The notes under the pieces: generated by a model
The model's input: only the letters and a program-made list of their open reading frames with translations
What the model was told of the DNA's origin: nothing
Database searches by the model: none
Source: Actinomycetes bacterium
GTDB lineage: Bacteria; Actinomycetota; Actinomycetes; DATJPE01
Length of the DNA stretch: 63,965 nt
Reading direction: 5' to 3'
Assembly: GCA_035506535.1 (NCBI GenBank)
Contig: DATJPE010000063.1
Location: 1-63,965 of the forward strand
Made by a program: the position numbers and the translations under genes
Part shown: positions 53,797 through 62,354 of the stretch, piece by piece
Layout: each line of letters begins with the position of its first letter
Numbering within the stretch: position 1 is the stretch's first letter

Positions 53797-55062
53797 TCAC
53801 CAGGCCACCGGGACGGAGGCCGGAGCGCGAACGGTCAGGCTCTTCCCGAACGTGATCGGTACGTCGTCGCGGAGGCGGAGGTCAGGGACGAGCCGGGCGA
53901 CCTCCTCCACGACGACCTTCGCCTCCAGCTTCGCCAGCCGGTTCCCGAGGCAGTAGTGGATCCCGTAGCCGAAGGCCAGATGCTCGCGCGCGTTCTCGCG
54001 GGCGATGTCGAAGAGGTCGGGCTCGGGGAAGGTCGCCTCGTCGCGGTTGGCCGATCCCATGAGCAGGAGCAGGTACGCCCCCGCGGGGATCGGCACGCCG
54101 CCGACCTCGGTGTCGCGCAGCGCCTTGCGCCGCCAGGCCGTCAGCGACGGGCTGACGCGCAGGACCTCCTCGATGGCGTTGGGGATCGCCTCGGGGTCGG
54201 CGATGACGCGCTGCCAGGACTCGCGGTCGGCGAGCAGCACGCGGAAGACGTTCGCCATCAGCACCGTGGTCGTCTCGTGCCCGGCGAAGAGCAGGCTGTA
54301 GCACGCGGAGGCGATCTCGTGGTCGGTGATCGGGTCGCCCTCACGCTGCGCACGTACCAGGTCGCCGACCAGCGAGTCCCGCTCGCCCGCCTTGGCGTCC
54401 TCGACGAGGGACAGACACGTCTGCCAGTACTCGACCAGGGAGTGCGCATGCGGGACCTGCTCCTCGTCGGTGAGGTCGGACCACGTCATCGCCGCCCGCG
54501 CCCCCGACCACCGCTTGAAGGTCTCGACGTCGTAGTCGAGGTCGATGCCGAGGAGGGCGAGGATCGTGACGACCGGGATCTCCTCGCACAGGGCCTTGAG
54601 CAGGTCGGCCTGTCGGGAGGGGTCGGCGAGCATCCGCTCGACCGCTCGGAGGGTCGTCTCGCGGATGGTCGGCTCCAGGGCCGCGTAGCGCCGTGGCGTG
54701 AATCCCTTGCCGACGATGCGCCGGATCCGCGTGTGCTCCGGGGGGACGCGGGCGGACAGGCCCGAGTACGCCGTGAAGCCGCCCTCGTCCATGATCCGCT
54801 TGGCCTCGGGTCCGCGCTCGCGAACGGGCAAGTGGGCGATCTCGCTGCTGAAGGTCTCCCAGTCGCCGAACACGGCCTTGACGTCGGCGTAGCGGCTCAC
54901 GACCCAGTAGCCGGTGTGCTCGTCGTGGAACACCGGGTCGTCGGCGCGAAGGTGCGCCCACGTCGCGAACGGGTCGGCCTGGGCGAAGGCGTCGTATCCG
55001 TGGGCGACCGGGCAGCCGGACACCGAGGCGGTCGAAGCGGGGGTCTCGGCAGTCGTCGACAT
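53797..55062 (-). CDS. Cytochrome P450
   Basis: This 421-residue soluble bacterial P450 has the I-helix SLLFAGHETTTVLMANVFRV (acid-alcohol pair E-T-T), ExxR in IEEVLRVSPSLTAWRR, and the heme loop AFGYGIHYCLGNRLAKLEAK with the Cys ligand near residue 371. Chosen start is ATG 55062 (MSTTAETPASTASVSG) with GAGGAG before it; an open frame extends further but lacks an SD. It receives electrons from the adjacent ferredoxin/reductase, a class I system. Hydroxylation or epoxidation of a hydrophobic substrate is expected; family number cannot be given without alignment. Confidence 0.95.
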   Translation of the reverse strand: MSTTAETPASTASVSGCPVAHGYDAFAQADPFATWAHLRADDPVFHDEHTGYWVVSRYADVKAVFGDWETFSSEIAHLPVRERGPEAKRIMDEGGFTAYSGLSARVPPEHTRIRRIVGKGFTPRRYAALEPTIRETTLRAVERMLADPSRQADLLKALCEEIPVVTILALLGIDLDYDVETFKRWSGARAAMTWSDLTDEEQVPHAHSLVEYWQTCLSLVEDAKAGERDSLVGDLVRAQREGDPITDHEIASACYSLLFAGHETTTVLMANVFRVLLADRESWQRVIADPEAIPNAIEEVLRVSPSLTAWRRKALRDTEVGGVPIPAGAYLLLLMGSANRDEATFPEPDLFDIARENAREHLAFGYGIHYCLGNRLAKLEAKVVVEEVARLVPDLRLRDDVPITFGKSLTVRAPASVPVAW

Positions 55063-55159
55063 GGGCAGGCTCCTCGTGGCAGGTGCGAGCCATGGTCCGC
55101 AGCCCGTCGGGCGACCACAACGCGCAAGTTCCACTGAGTGGAAGCGCCTTCCCGGCCGC

Positions 55160-55915
55160 TCAGGGATGCTCGAAGACCGATGCCACGACGCGGGTGTTCG
55201 GCCAGCGCCGGGCCTCCGGCTCCATCCGGCGAGCGGCCTGGGTCAGCAGCCGCACCCGTCGATCGAGCTGGCGGGTCGAGGGGGCGACGAGCCCGATCGC
55301 CGCGACGGCGTGCTCGCTGTCGAGCAGGACCGGAACGGCCAGGGTGCAGCCCGCCTGCGCCTCCTCGACGACGGCGGCGTACCCGCGCTGGCGCACCTGG
55401 GCCAGCGAGTCGGTCAGCCGACGGGCCTCGGGACCGCCGAGGCGGTCCAGGTAGGCGCGCTGCAGCCACGGCTCCTCGTAGGCGAGCAGGACCTGGCCGG
55501 TGGCGCTCGTGTGCAGCGGGCGCCGGTCGCCCGCCTTGGCGACGTGCGCCTGGTCGGCCGTGCCGTAGATGCGGTCGATGACGAGCACCTGCTCACCGTC
55601 GCGGATGGCGAGCAGGCAGGTCTCGCCGGTCGCCGCAAAGAGGTCGGCGAGGTGGCGGCGGGCGGAGTCACGGAGCTCCCGGCCGGCGTTCTGGGCGATC
55701 CGCCAGATGAAGCGGCCGACGCGGTAGCGCCCGGAGTCGTCGCGGCGCAGCACCCCGCGCTCGACGAGCTCCCCGACGAGGCGGTGCGCGGTGGGCATCG
55801 GCAGGTCGGCCGCTGTGGCGATCTCCGTGAGGCTCAGCGTCGACGGGCCGTCCTGGAAGGACCCGAGGATCGCCACGACCTTCGAGGTGACCGAGCGACC
55901 GGGCGTCGTGGGCAC
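55160..55915 (-). CDS. IclR-family regulator (P450-proximal)
   Basis: This 251-residue IclR regulator has an N-terminal HTH (SLTEIATAADLPMPTAHRLV, GELVERGVLRRDDSGRYRVG) and a C-terminal GAF-like effector domain (TGETCLLAIRDGEQVLVIDR, LHTSATGQVLLAYEEPWLQR). IclR proteins with this layout usually control catabolic genes in response to an aromatic or carboxylic ligand. It lies 97 bp upstream of the P450 start on the same strand. GTG 55915 has a GGAGGAG that is very close to it, so the start may be slightly downstream. Confidence 0.92.
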   Translation of the reverse strand: MPTTPGRSVTSKVVAILGSFQDGPSTLSLTEIATAADLPMPTAHRLVGELVERGVLRRDDSGRYRVGRFIWRIAQNAGRELRDSARRHLADLFAATGETCLLAIRDGEQVLVIDRIYGTADQAHVAKAGDRRPLHTSATGQVLLAYEEPWLQRAYLDRLGGPEARRLTDSLAQVRQRGYAAVVEEAQAGCTLAVPVLLDSEHAVAAIGLVAPSTRQLDRRVRLLTQAARRMEPEARRWPNTRVVASVFEHP

Positions 55916-55927
55916 CTCCTCCGCGGT

Positions 55928-56626
55928 TCAGCCGAGGGCCGCTCGCTGGGGACTGCAGTCGACCCAGGCCACCGCCGACAGGACGCGCGCCATGCTACGG
56001 GCGGCGTCGGTGAACAGATGGTCGTGCGTCCGGTGGGCGTTGAGCCGGTGCGACTCCTCGCGCGTGAGGCCGAACCAGTCCATGACGACCTCGATGCCGG
56101 CCGGGGTCACCCGCCACACCTTGTCCGCGTCCTTGAGGATGGCGTCGTCGAGGGAGAGCGCCTCCAGGCGCGTGTCGTGGCCGTCGATCATCCGGGCGAT
56201 GGTCGCCACCGAGGTGGCCGGGACGTCGAGGGCCTCGAGGATCTCGGTGGCCAGGCGGGCGCCTTCCACCTCGTGCCGGCGAACGACCGCGAGCGACGCC
56301 TCCGAGCTGCGGGCGCCCGGCCGCAACGCCTGCATGATCTCCGGCAGCGGGACCGTCGACCAGCCGATGTCGTGCAGCAGCACCGCCGGCAGCACGATGT
56401 CGGGGTCGGCGTCGGGCAGCACGTCGAGCAGGGCGCTGGCGATGCCGTAGGCGTACAAGGAGTGGACGTCGTTGTCCCTCACCTTGAGCGCGGGCGCCGC
56501 CAGCACCCAGATCCGCTCGTCCAGCGGCCGCAGCTCGTGGACCCCGATCGCGGCCGAGGGCGCGGGGACCCGGTCGGTGACGTCCTCGCCCAGGTCGTTG
56601 CGGTCGGGGTTCTGACGAGGCAGCAC
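55928..56626 (-). CDS. HD-domain phosphohydrolase
   Basis: This protein of about 232 residues carries an HD domain: DVHSLYAYGIASALLDVLPD, PAVLLHDIGWSTVPLPEIMQ (the HD pair), RRHEVEGARLATEILE, ARMIDGHDTRLEALS and the distal Asp in ILKDADKVWRVTP. The metal-binding His/Asp set is complete. Such proteins hydrolyse nucleotides or phosphate esters. The start is probably GTG 56626; the open frame extends into the upstream IclR gene but there has the wrong composition. It lies between two IclR genes, with a TGTGA-N6-TCACA site 65 bp before its start. Its role in the catabolic island is unclear; dephosphorylation of a pathway intermediate is one possibility. Confidence 0.8.
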   Translation of the reverse strand: MLPRQNPDRNDLGEDVTDRVPAPSAAIGVHELRPLDERIWVLAAPALKVRDNDVHSLYAYGIASALLDVLPDADPDIVLPAVLLHDIGWSTVPLPEIMQALRPGARSSEASLAVVRRHEVEGARLATEILEALDVPATSVATIARMIDGHDTRLEALSLDDAILKDADKVWRVTPAGIEVVMDWFGLTREESHRLNAHRTHDHLFTDAARSMARVLSAVAWVDCSPQRAALG

Positions 56627-56690
56627 GTCCCCGATCCCACCCGACCGGCCGGCAGCAGGTGGCAGCGCCCTTCCGACCAGCGGAACCTCA

Positions 56691-56714
56691 TCGATGTGAC
56701 CTGGGTCACATCGA
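56691..56714. promoter_or_regulatory. Perfect CRP/GlxR-type palindrome
   Basis: TCGATGTGACC and GGTCACATCGA form perfect 11-bp arms around TG. The centre, TGTGA-CCTGGG-TCACA (56695-56710), is the exact consensus of CRP/GlxR cAMP-receptor sites. It begins right after the upstream IclR stop codon and 65 bp before the HD-protein start, so it could control the HD-IclR-P450 operon. Confidence 0.75.
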
Positions 56715-57485
56715 TCACTCCTCGAACCACCGCCGCTCGAGGATCTCGACGCTTCGGGCCACGGCGTTGGCGCACCCGCGCAGCGTCTCGACGTGGGCCG
56801 AGAGGCGGGCGTCGACCGGGCCGATGAGCCCGATCGCGGCGGTGACCGCCCCGTCGGAGGCGAACACGGGCGCGGCCACGGCGGCGACACCGATCCGGTG
56901 CTGCTGGCGGCTCTCGGCGATCCGGGTCCGCTGGACCTTCGCCAGCTGGGCGCGGATCACCTCGGGGTCGATCGTCGTGTAGCGCGTGTGCGGGACCATC
57001 CCGGACAGGGCGCGCTGCTGCACCGCCTCCGGCGCGAAGGCCAGCAGGGCGATCCCCACGGCCGTGCAGTACAGCGGCAGCCTGGCCCCCGGCAGGTGCC
57101 GGGTGGGGACGGTGCGCGAGCCGGCCAGCCGGTCGACCACGAGGGCCGCGTCGCCGTCGAGGACGGCCATGTGGACGGTGTGGCCGGTGCGGGCCACCAG
57201 GTCCTGCAGGTGGGGCAGCGCCGCCTCGCGCATCGACGTCGGCCGGGAGAGCAGGCCGAGCTGCCACATGCGCGCCCCGATCTCGTAGAGGCCGTCCTCA
57301 CGGTGGTCCATGAGCCCGCCCGAGACGAGGTCGCGCAGGCGGCGCTGGGCGGTGGCCAGCGGTACGCCGCTGCGCCGCGCGACCTGCGACAGGCTGAGCA
57401 CCCGGTGCTGCTGGTCGAAGGCGCCGAGCAGCCCCAGCGCCCTCGAGGTCACGGACTCCCCCGGGGCGGTCCGGACGACGGGCAT
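56715..57485 (-). CDS. IclR-family regulator (promoter-proximal)
   Basis: This 256-residue second IclR regulator has HTH VLSLSQVARRSGVPLATAQR, RLRDLVSGGLMDHREDGLYE and effector domain TGHTVHMAVLDGDAALVVDR, GIALLAFAPEAVQQRALSGM, IGVAAVAAPVFASDGAVTAA. It differs clearly from the other IclR in this operon, so they are not a recent duplication. It is divergent from the flavoprotein gene of the rightward operon with 145 bp between starts, and therefore is the best candidate for controlling that operon. Confidence 0.93.
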   Translation of the reverse strand: MPVVRTAPGESVTSRALGLLGAFDQQHRVLSLSQVARRSGVPLATAQRRLRDLVSGGLMDHREDGLYEIGARMWQLGLLSRPTSMREAALPHLQDLVARTGHTVHMAVLDGDAALVVDRLAGSRTVPTRHLPGARLPLYCTAVGIALLAFAPEAVQQRALSGMVPHTRYTTIDPEVIRAQLAKVQRTRIAESRQQHRIGVAAVAAPVFASDGAVTAAIGLIGPVDARLSAHVETLRGCANAVARSVEILERRWFEE

Positions 57486-57533
57486 GGTCCCTCCGCTGCG
57501 TCACGGGCCGGTGTCGACCCGGTGACGGTCAAT

Positions 57534-57552
57534 CCTTCCAACAGATGAAAGG
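57534..57552. promoter_or_regulatory. Candidate IclR operator in the divergent promoter
   Basis: CCTTCCA-ACAGA-TGAAAGG is a 19-bp palindrome with one arm mismatch, 49 bp upstream of the IclR ATG and 78 bp upstream of the flavoprotein ATG, in the only A+T-richer part of the gap. Confidence 0.45.
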
Positions 57553-57630
57553 CAAGACAACCCTTTCCCGTCCTGCCGTCACAGTCATCAGCACCACTCG
57601 CATCAGCACCCCTCGCGGCCGGGAGGTCGG

Positions 57631-59301
57631 ATGAGCCCCGCAGCCAACTACGACGCGGTCGTGCTGGGCGGCGGCCACCACGCGACCATCATCGCGCCGT
57701 ACCTCGCGCGGGCCGGCCTGTCCGTCGCCGTGCTGGAGGGGAGCGGGCGCCTCGGCGGCGCCGCCATGAGCGGGAGCGGCCCCCTGTCCGGGTTCTCGAT
57801 GAACCTGTACTCGCACTGGACCCGCTTCTACTCCCACCCGGCCTATCGCGACTTCGACCTCTATGCGGAGGGGTTGCGCTACGCCTTCCCCGAGGGCAAC
57901 GAGGCGATGGTGTTCGACGACGCCACCGCCTTCGTCGGGTGGTCGGCCTTCCGCGTCGTGGACGACCGCGGCACCCAGGAGCCCTGGCCCGAGGGGGTCA
58001 AGCGCACCGAGGATGCGATCCGGCACTTCTCCGACGCCGACGCCGACACCTACCTGCGCATCCACGACGCGTACACCTCGCGACTCAAGAGCGCCTTCGG
58101 CCGCCACCGTTTCAGCCCGCCGCGGCCCTGGGGCGAGCCGGACCCCCTGGAGGCCGAGCTCAGCGAGGACGGCGTCCTGCAGCCGGTCCACCAGTTCATG
58201 AGCCTTCGCCAGCTCGCCTACGACTTCTTCGAGTCCGACGAGCTGCGCACGCTGTTCATGCGCGCGGCCACCACGTCCACGGGCTGCTACGGCGACGACG
58301 TACCCGGCCTGCAGGGCCTCGTGCACGTGCTGGCCCTCACCCTGTCGCTGGAGCCGGCCGCGATCGCCATCGGCGGCACCGGGGCCATCACCGACGCGCT
58401 GGTCGCCGCCGGCCGTCGGCGCGGCGTCGAGTACTTCACGCACAGCCCCGTCACGGAGATCCTCACGCGCGACGGCCGCGCGAGCGGTGTCCGGCTCAGG
58501 TCCGGCGACGTGATCGAGGCGGACCTGGTGGTCAGCGGGCTCGGCTTGCCCCAGACCCTGCTCACGCTCGCGCCGTCGGTCCGGCTCCCGCGCGCCCTCG
58601 AGAACCGGCTGCGCAACGTGCACTACGACCGCGGCCAGCTGGCCTGGATCAACGTCGCCGTGCACGAGCCGCCGGACTACGCCGCGGCCGTCGGCGACCC
58701 GGAGGTCGGCCCCCAGCCGCGGCTGTACTGGGGACCGAAGGACCCGGACTGGCTGGGCACCCGCTACCAGGCCGAGATCATGACGCGCGGCCACAGCAGC
58801 CGCTTCTTCGCCCTGAGCAGCACCGACACCCTGTGGGATCCAGGCCGCGCGCCGGCCGGCAAGCACCTGGTCGGGGTCGAGGAGTTCGTCGCCCCCCTGC
58901 GCTTCTTCGACCGCGAGGGGTGGAAGCGCATCGAGCGGGAGGTGGTCGACCTGCTCGTCGAGTCCTGGCCGCGCTACGCCCCGAACATGACCAGGGACAA
59001 CATCGCCGGGCTGCGCATCATCCTGCCCCGCGACATCCAGGCCACCCACCCGGACATGGTCGAGGGCGGCTACAGCCAGGGGACGACCATGGCCAGCCAG
59101 TCGGGGCGGTTCCGTCCGGTGCCCGAGCTCTCCGGCTACCGCACCGTCCTGCCCAACCTCTACAACTGCTCGTCCAGCATGCACTCCGGGTCGGGAATCG
59201 GCCGTGGCAGCAGCCTCAACTGCTGGCGCGCGATCGCGGCCGACCTCGGCCTGGACGCCGACGCCGACCTCCGGCCGAGCCCGTCCGCACCTGGTTCCTG
59301 A
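57631..59301 (+). CDS. Phytoene-desaturase-like FAD oxidoreductase
   Basis: This 556-residue flavoprotein of the phytoene desaturase/carotenoid isomerase superfamily has the N-terminal FAD motif VVLGGGHHATIIAPYLARAG followed by VAVLEGSGRLGGAA, a central substrate domain, and the C-terminal FAD segment LYNCSSSMHSGSGIGRGSSL. The first motif has GGGHHA where relatives usually read GGGHNG. It is not in a carotenoid cluster; nothing here makes isoprenoid precursors. In this operon it more likely desaturates or isomerises a cyclic or isoprenoid-like intermediate. GGGAGG precedes ATG 57631. Confidence 0.85.
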   Translation: MSPAANYDAVVLGGGHHATIIAPYLARAGLSVAVLEGSGRLGGAAMSGSGPLSGFSMNLYSHWTRFYSHPAYRDFDLYAEGLRYAFPEGNEAMVFDDATAFVGWSAFRVVDDRGTQEPWPEGVKRTEDAIRHFSDADADTYLRIHDAYTSRLKSAFGRHRFSPPRPWGEPDPLEAELSEDGVLQPVHQFMSLRQLAYDFFESDELRTLFMRAATTSTGCYGDDVPGLQGLVHVLALTLSLEPAAIAIGGTGAITDALVAAGRRRGVEYFTHSPVTEILTRDGRASGVRLRSGDVIEADLVVSGLGLPQTLLTLAPSVRLPRALENRLRNVHYDRGQLAWINVAVHEPPDYAAAVGDPEVGPQPRLYWGPKDPDWLGTRYQAEIMTRGHSSRFFALSSTDTLWDPGRAPAGKHLVGVEEFVAPLRFFDREGWKRIEREVVDLLVESWPRYAPNMTRDNIAGLRIILPRDIQATHPDMVEGGYSQGTTMASQSGRFRPVPELSGYRTVLPNLYNCSSSMHSGSGIGRGSSLNCWRAIAADLGLDADADLRPSPSAPGS

Positions 59302-59347
59302 CCACGCCACCCGCCCACCCGCAAGAACCGTCACGAAGGAGTGATCG

Positions 59348-61198
59348 ATGACCACGCTCGAGCCGGAGCCCGTCGCGCGCGAGGTGCGCTTCCCCGATCC
59401 GTACGAGATCGAGACTCCCGCGGGTGCGGAGGGCTGGGAGGAGATGTACCCCTACTACCTGCGTTTCCTCCCCCAGCGGCGCGAGGCCGACGGCGGCCGC
59501 ACGTGGTTCCGGGACGGCATGCACTTCCCTGAGCCGATGCCGCCCTTCGACATCGTCTCCGCGGAGCAGGCGTTCATGAGCACCGGGGTCATGAACACCC
59601 GGGTGTTCGCCCTGCCACCGGCGCTCGGCCTCGACTTTCGGGTGCTCAACGGCTACATGTACATGAGCGCTCTGGGCGTCGAGGACCCGGCCGAGATCGG
59701 ACGTCGTGCCGAGGAGTTCGCAGTACGGGTGGGGCACTACTACAAGAACTGGCCGAGCCTCTACGCGGCGTGGGAGGACAAGGTCAAGGAGCAGATCGCC
59801 GCCCTCAAGGCGATCACGCTGCCGGCGCTGGGCGACTTCGAGCCGGTGGAGAACGTCCTCGCCGGGCGGGGCATCACCGAGGCCAACGACCTGCTCGTCG
59901 CCTACCAGCGGGTGCTCGCCTCGATCGACGCGGTGTGGAACCTGCACAGCGAGATGCTGAACATGGGCTACGCCGCGTACCTGAACTTCCTCATGACCGT
60001 GAAGGGCCACTTCCCCGAGATCACCGACCAGGCCGTGGCGCAGATGGTCAGCGGTGTCAACGTCCTGCTGTTCCGGCCCGACGACGAGCTCAAGCGCCTG
60101 GCGCACAAGGCGATCGAGCTCGGCGTCACCCAGCAAGTGACGTCGGCCGCCGACTTCGCCTCGCTGCGCGCCGACCTGGGCGGCAGCGAGGCGGGCATCG
60201 CCTGGCTGAAGGAGTGGGAGACCTCGGCGGACCCGTGGTTCAACTTCTCCTACGGCAACGGCTTCTACCACCACCACCGCAGCTGGTCGGACGACCCGAC
60301 GTTCCCCCTGGCCATGGTCAAGGAGTACATCGGCCGGATCGTGGCGGGCGAGAACCTCGACCGCCCGCTCGCCGAGGTCGAGGCCCAGCGCGACGCGGTC
60401 ACCGCGCAGTACCGCGACCTGATCCCCGCCGGCCCGGACCGTGACGCCTTCGACGAGGCGCTCGGCCTGTCGAAGGTGGTGTTCCCGTACGTGGAGAACC
60501 ACAACTTCTACATCGAGCACTGGTACATGACCGAGTTCTGGCGCAAGATGCGCGAGTTCGGCGACCTCTTCGTGCGCTTCGGGTTCTTCGACCGGGCCGA
60601 GGACGTCTTCTTCCTGCGCCGCACAGAGGTGCACGACGCACTCGTCGACCTGCAGATCGCGTGGTCGGCGGGTGGGCCGCCCATCGGGCCGGTGCACTGG
60701 CCGCCGATCGTCGCCGAGCGCCGACGGGTCATCGACGCGCTCAAGCACTGGACCGCGCCCCCGGCGCTGGGTCCGGCGCCGGGCGAGATCGTCGAGCCGA
60801 TGACCATCATGTTGTGGGGCATCACCAACGACCAGGTCGAGCGGTGGCTGGCCGCCGCCGCTGCCGGAGACCAGACCGTCCTCGAGGGCTTCGCGGGGGC
60901 ACCCGGGATCGCGGAAGGGCCGGCGCGGGTCGTGCTCTCGCCCGACCAGCTCGACGAGCTCGTCGAGGGCGAGATCCTCGTCGCCCCGATCACCAGCCCC
61001 AGCTGGACCCCGGTCTTCGCCCGCATCAAGGGCGCGGTCAGCGACATCGGCGGCATCATGTGCCACGCCGCCATCGTGTCGCGCGAGTACGGCCTCCCGG
61101 CCGTCGTCGGGACCGGCAACGCGACTGCCACCATCCGCACCGGCCAGCGGATCCGCGTGGACGGCAACGTCGGCGTGGTGACCGTCCTCGATGACTGA
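59348..61198 (+). CDS. PEP-utilizing enzyme with phosphohistidine domain (phenylphosphate synthase alpha-like)
   Basis: This 616-residue protein has a C-terminal swivelling phosphohistidine domain with the signature GGIMCHAAIVSREYGLPAVV (phosphoacceptor His near 573), followed by GQRIRVDGNVGVVTVL. The preceding 480 residues are mostly helical and match the substrate-side region of split PEP-synthase-like enzymes. No ATP-grasp domain is present; it is supplied by the next gene. The sizes of the two proteins (about 70 and 40 kDa) correspond to the two catalytic subunits of phenylphosphate synthase, which activates phenol with ATP. Rifampin phosphotransferase has the same parts in one chain. SD AAGGAGTG. 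The substrate here is unknown. Confidence 0.82.
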   Translation: MTTLEPEPVAREVRFPDPYEIETPAGAEGWEEMYPYYLRFLPQRREADGGRTWFRDGMHFPEPMPPFDIVSAEQAFMSTGVMNTRVFALPPALGLDFRVLNGYMYMSALGVEDPAEIGRRAEEFAVRVGHYYKNWPSLYAAWEDKVKEQIAALKAITLPALGDFEPVENVLAGRGITEANDLLVAYQRVLASIDAVWNLHSEMLNMGYAAYLNFLMTVKGHFPEITDQAVAQMVSGVNVLLFRPDDELKRLAHKAIELGVTQQVTSAADFASLRADLGGSEAGIAWLKEWETSADPWFNFSYGNGFYHHHRSWSDDPTFPLAMVKEYIGRIVAGENLDRPLAEVEAQRDAVTAQYRDLIPAGPDRDAFDEALGLSKVVFPYVENHNFYIEHWYMTEFWRKMREFGDLFVRFGFFDRAEDVFFLRRTEVHDALVDLQIAWSAGGPPIGPVHWPPIVAERRRVIDALKHWTAPPALGPAPGEIVEPMTIMLWGITNDQVERWLAAAAAGDQTVLEGFAGAPGIAEGPARVVLSPDQLDELVEGEILVAPITSPSWTPVFARIKGAVSDIGGIMCHAAIVSREYGLPAVVGTGNATATIRTGQRIRVDGNVGVVTVLDD

Positions 61199-61253
61199 GC
61201 TGTTGCCGACGGCCGAGAGCTCAACCACCACGCAAACCGAGGAGCTGATCGGG

Positions 61254-62354
61254 ATGGCACCCAAGCGGATCGCCTGGTTCGAGGAGCTTCGCATCAGCGA
61301 CCGGCCCAGCGCGGGAGGCAAGTGCGCCAGCCTGGGCGAGCTCATCGCCGCCGGGATTCCGGTCCCGCTCGGGTTCACCGTCACGGCGCAGGCATGGGCG
61401 GAGGTGATCGAGTTCGCCGACCTCGGGCACCGTATCGGCGACCTCACGCGCGCGGTGGACCCGAACAGCTCCTCGGCGCTGCGCGAGGTCCGTCAGCAGG
61501 CGGTCGAGATCATCCACGGCGCCACGCTGCCGCCCGGCCTCGAGGAGGACATCCGCGAGGCGTACGCGACCCTGTGCGCGCGAACCGGACGCGACGACCT
61601 GCCGGTGGCGGTCCGGTCCTCGGCGGTCGCCGAGGACGGGGCCGCCAACAGCTTCGCCGGCCAGCAGGAGACCTACCTCTGGGTGCAGGGCGCCGACCAG
61701 GTGGTGCTGCGGGTGCGCGACTGCTGGGCCAGCCTCTTCACGCCGCAGGCCGTCGCCTACCGGGCCAAGCTCGACCAGGCCCACCGCGACGAGGCGGTCA
61801 AGATGGCGGTCGGCGTCCAGGAGATGGTCGATGCCGAGGTCGCCGGGGTCGCGTTCACGGTGAGTCCCACGACAGGCGACCCGTCGGTCATGGCGGTGAA
61901 CGCCAGCTGGGGGCTTGGCGAGGCGGTGGTCTCCGGCGAGGTGACACCCGATGAGTTCTGGCTGTCGAAGATCGGCCTGACCGTCACCCGCAAGACGGTG
62001 ACGCACAAGGCTCACCGCTGCGTGCCGGCACCGACCGGTCGCGGCACTCAGATCGTCGACGTCCCCGCCGACATCGCGGACTCGCCGTGCCTGAGCGACG
62101 AGCTGCTGCACGAGCTCGGCGAGATCGCGCTGCGGGTCGAGAAGCACTACGGCACCGCCCAGGACATCGAGTGGGCGCTGGCGCGGGACCCGGACGGCAG
62201 CCATCGGTTCATGCTCCTGCAGAGCCGCCCCGAGACCGTCAACCAGGCGACGCGGGCGGCGATCCAGGAGCGCACGGCCGCCCGCACGGCGGGGGCGCAG
62301 GCCTACCTGTCGGTGCTCAAGGGGCTCGGCCTCCCCGGGCAGGGGCCGGGATGA
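61254..62354 (+). CDS. PEP synthase-like ATP-binding subunit (phenylphosphate synthase beta-like)
   Basis: This protein of about 366 residues has the pyruvate-phosphate-dikinase N-terminal ATP-grasp domain. Motifs are AGGKCASLGELIAAGIPVPL, VAVRSSAVAEDGAANSFAGQ, VAGVAFTVSPTTGDPSVMAV, NASWGLGEAVVSGEVTPDEF and DIEWALARD...LLQSRPETVN at the end. The ATG at 61254 has GAGGAG nine bases upstream and begins MAPKRIAWFEEL; the ATG 61191 overlapping the previous stop lacks an SD. Together with the preceding protein it would phosphorylate a hydroxyl or enol substrate, releasing AMP and phosphate as in PEP synthase. The third, small subunit of phenylphosphate synthase is not in the window. Confidence 0.85.
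   Translation: MAPKRIAWFEELRISDRPSAGGKCASLGELIAAGIPVPLGFTVTAQAWAEVIEFADLGHRIGDLTRAVDPNSSSALREVRQQAVEIIHGATLPPGLEEDIREAYATLCARTGRDDLPVAVRSSAVAEDGAANSFAGQQETYLWVQGADQVVLRVRDCWASLFTPQAVAYRAKLDQAHRDEAVKMAVGVQEMVDAEVAGVAFTVSPTTGDPSVMAVNASWGLGEAVVSGEVTPDEFWLSKIGLTVTRKTVTHKAHRCVPAPTGRGTQIVDVPADIADSPCLSDELLHELGEIALRVEKHYGTAQDIEWALARDPDGSHRFMLLQSRPETVNQATRAAIQERTAARTAGAQAYLSVLKGLGLPGQGPG

Noticed and set aside
56627-56890. N-terminal extension of the HD-domain protein
   Set aside because: It lies within the upstream IclR coding region and reads as Pro/Ser/Arg-rich shadow sequence.
57529-61447. Long minus-strand frames opposite the flavoprotein and phosphohistidine genes
   Set aside because: Antisense shadows of genes with complete motifs and good SD sequences on the plus strand.
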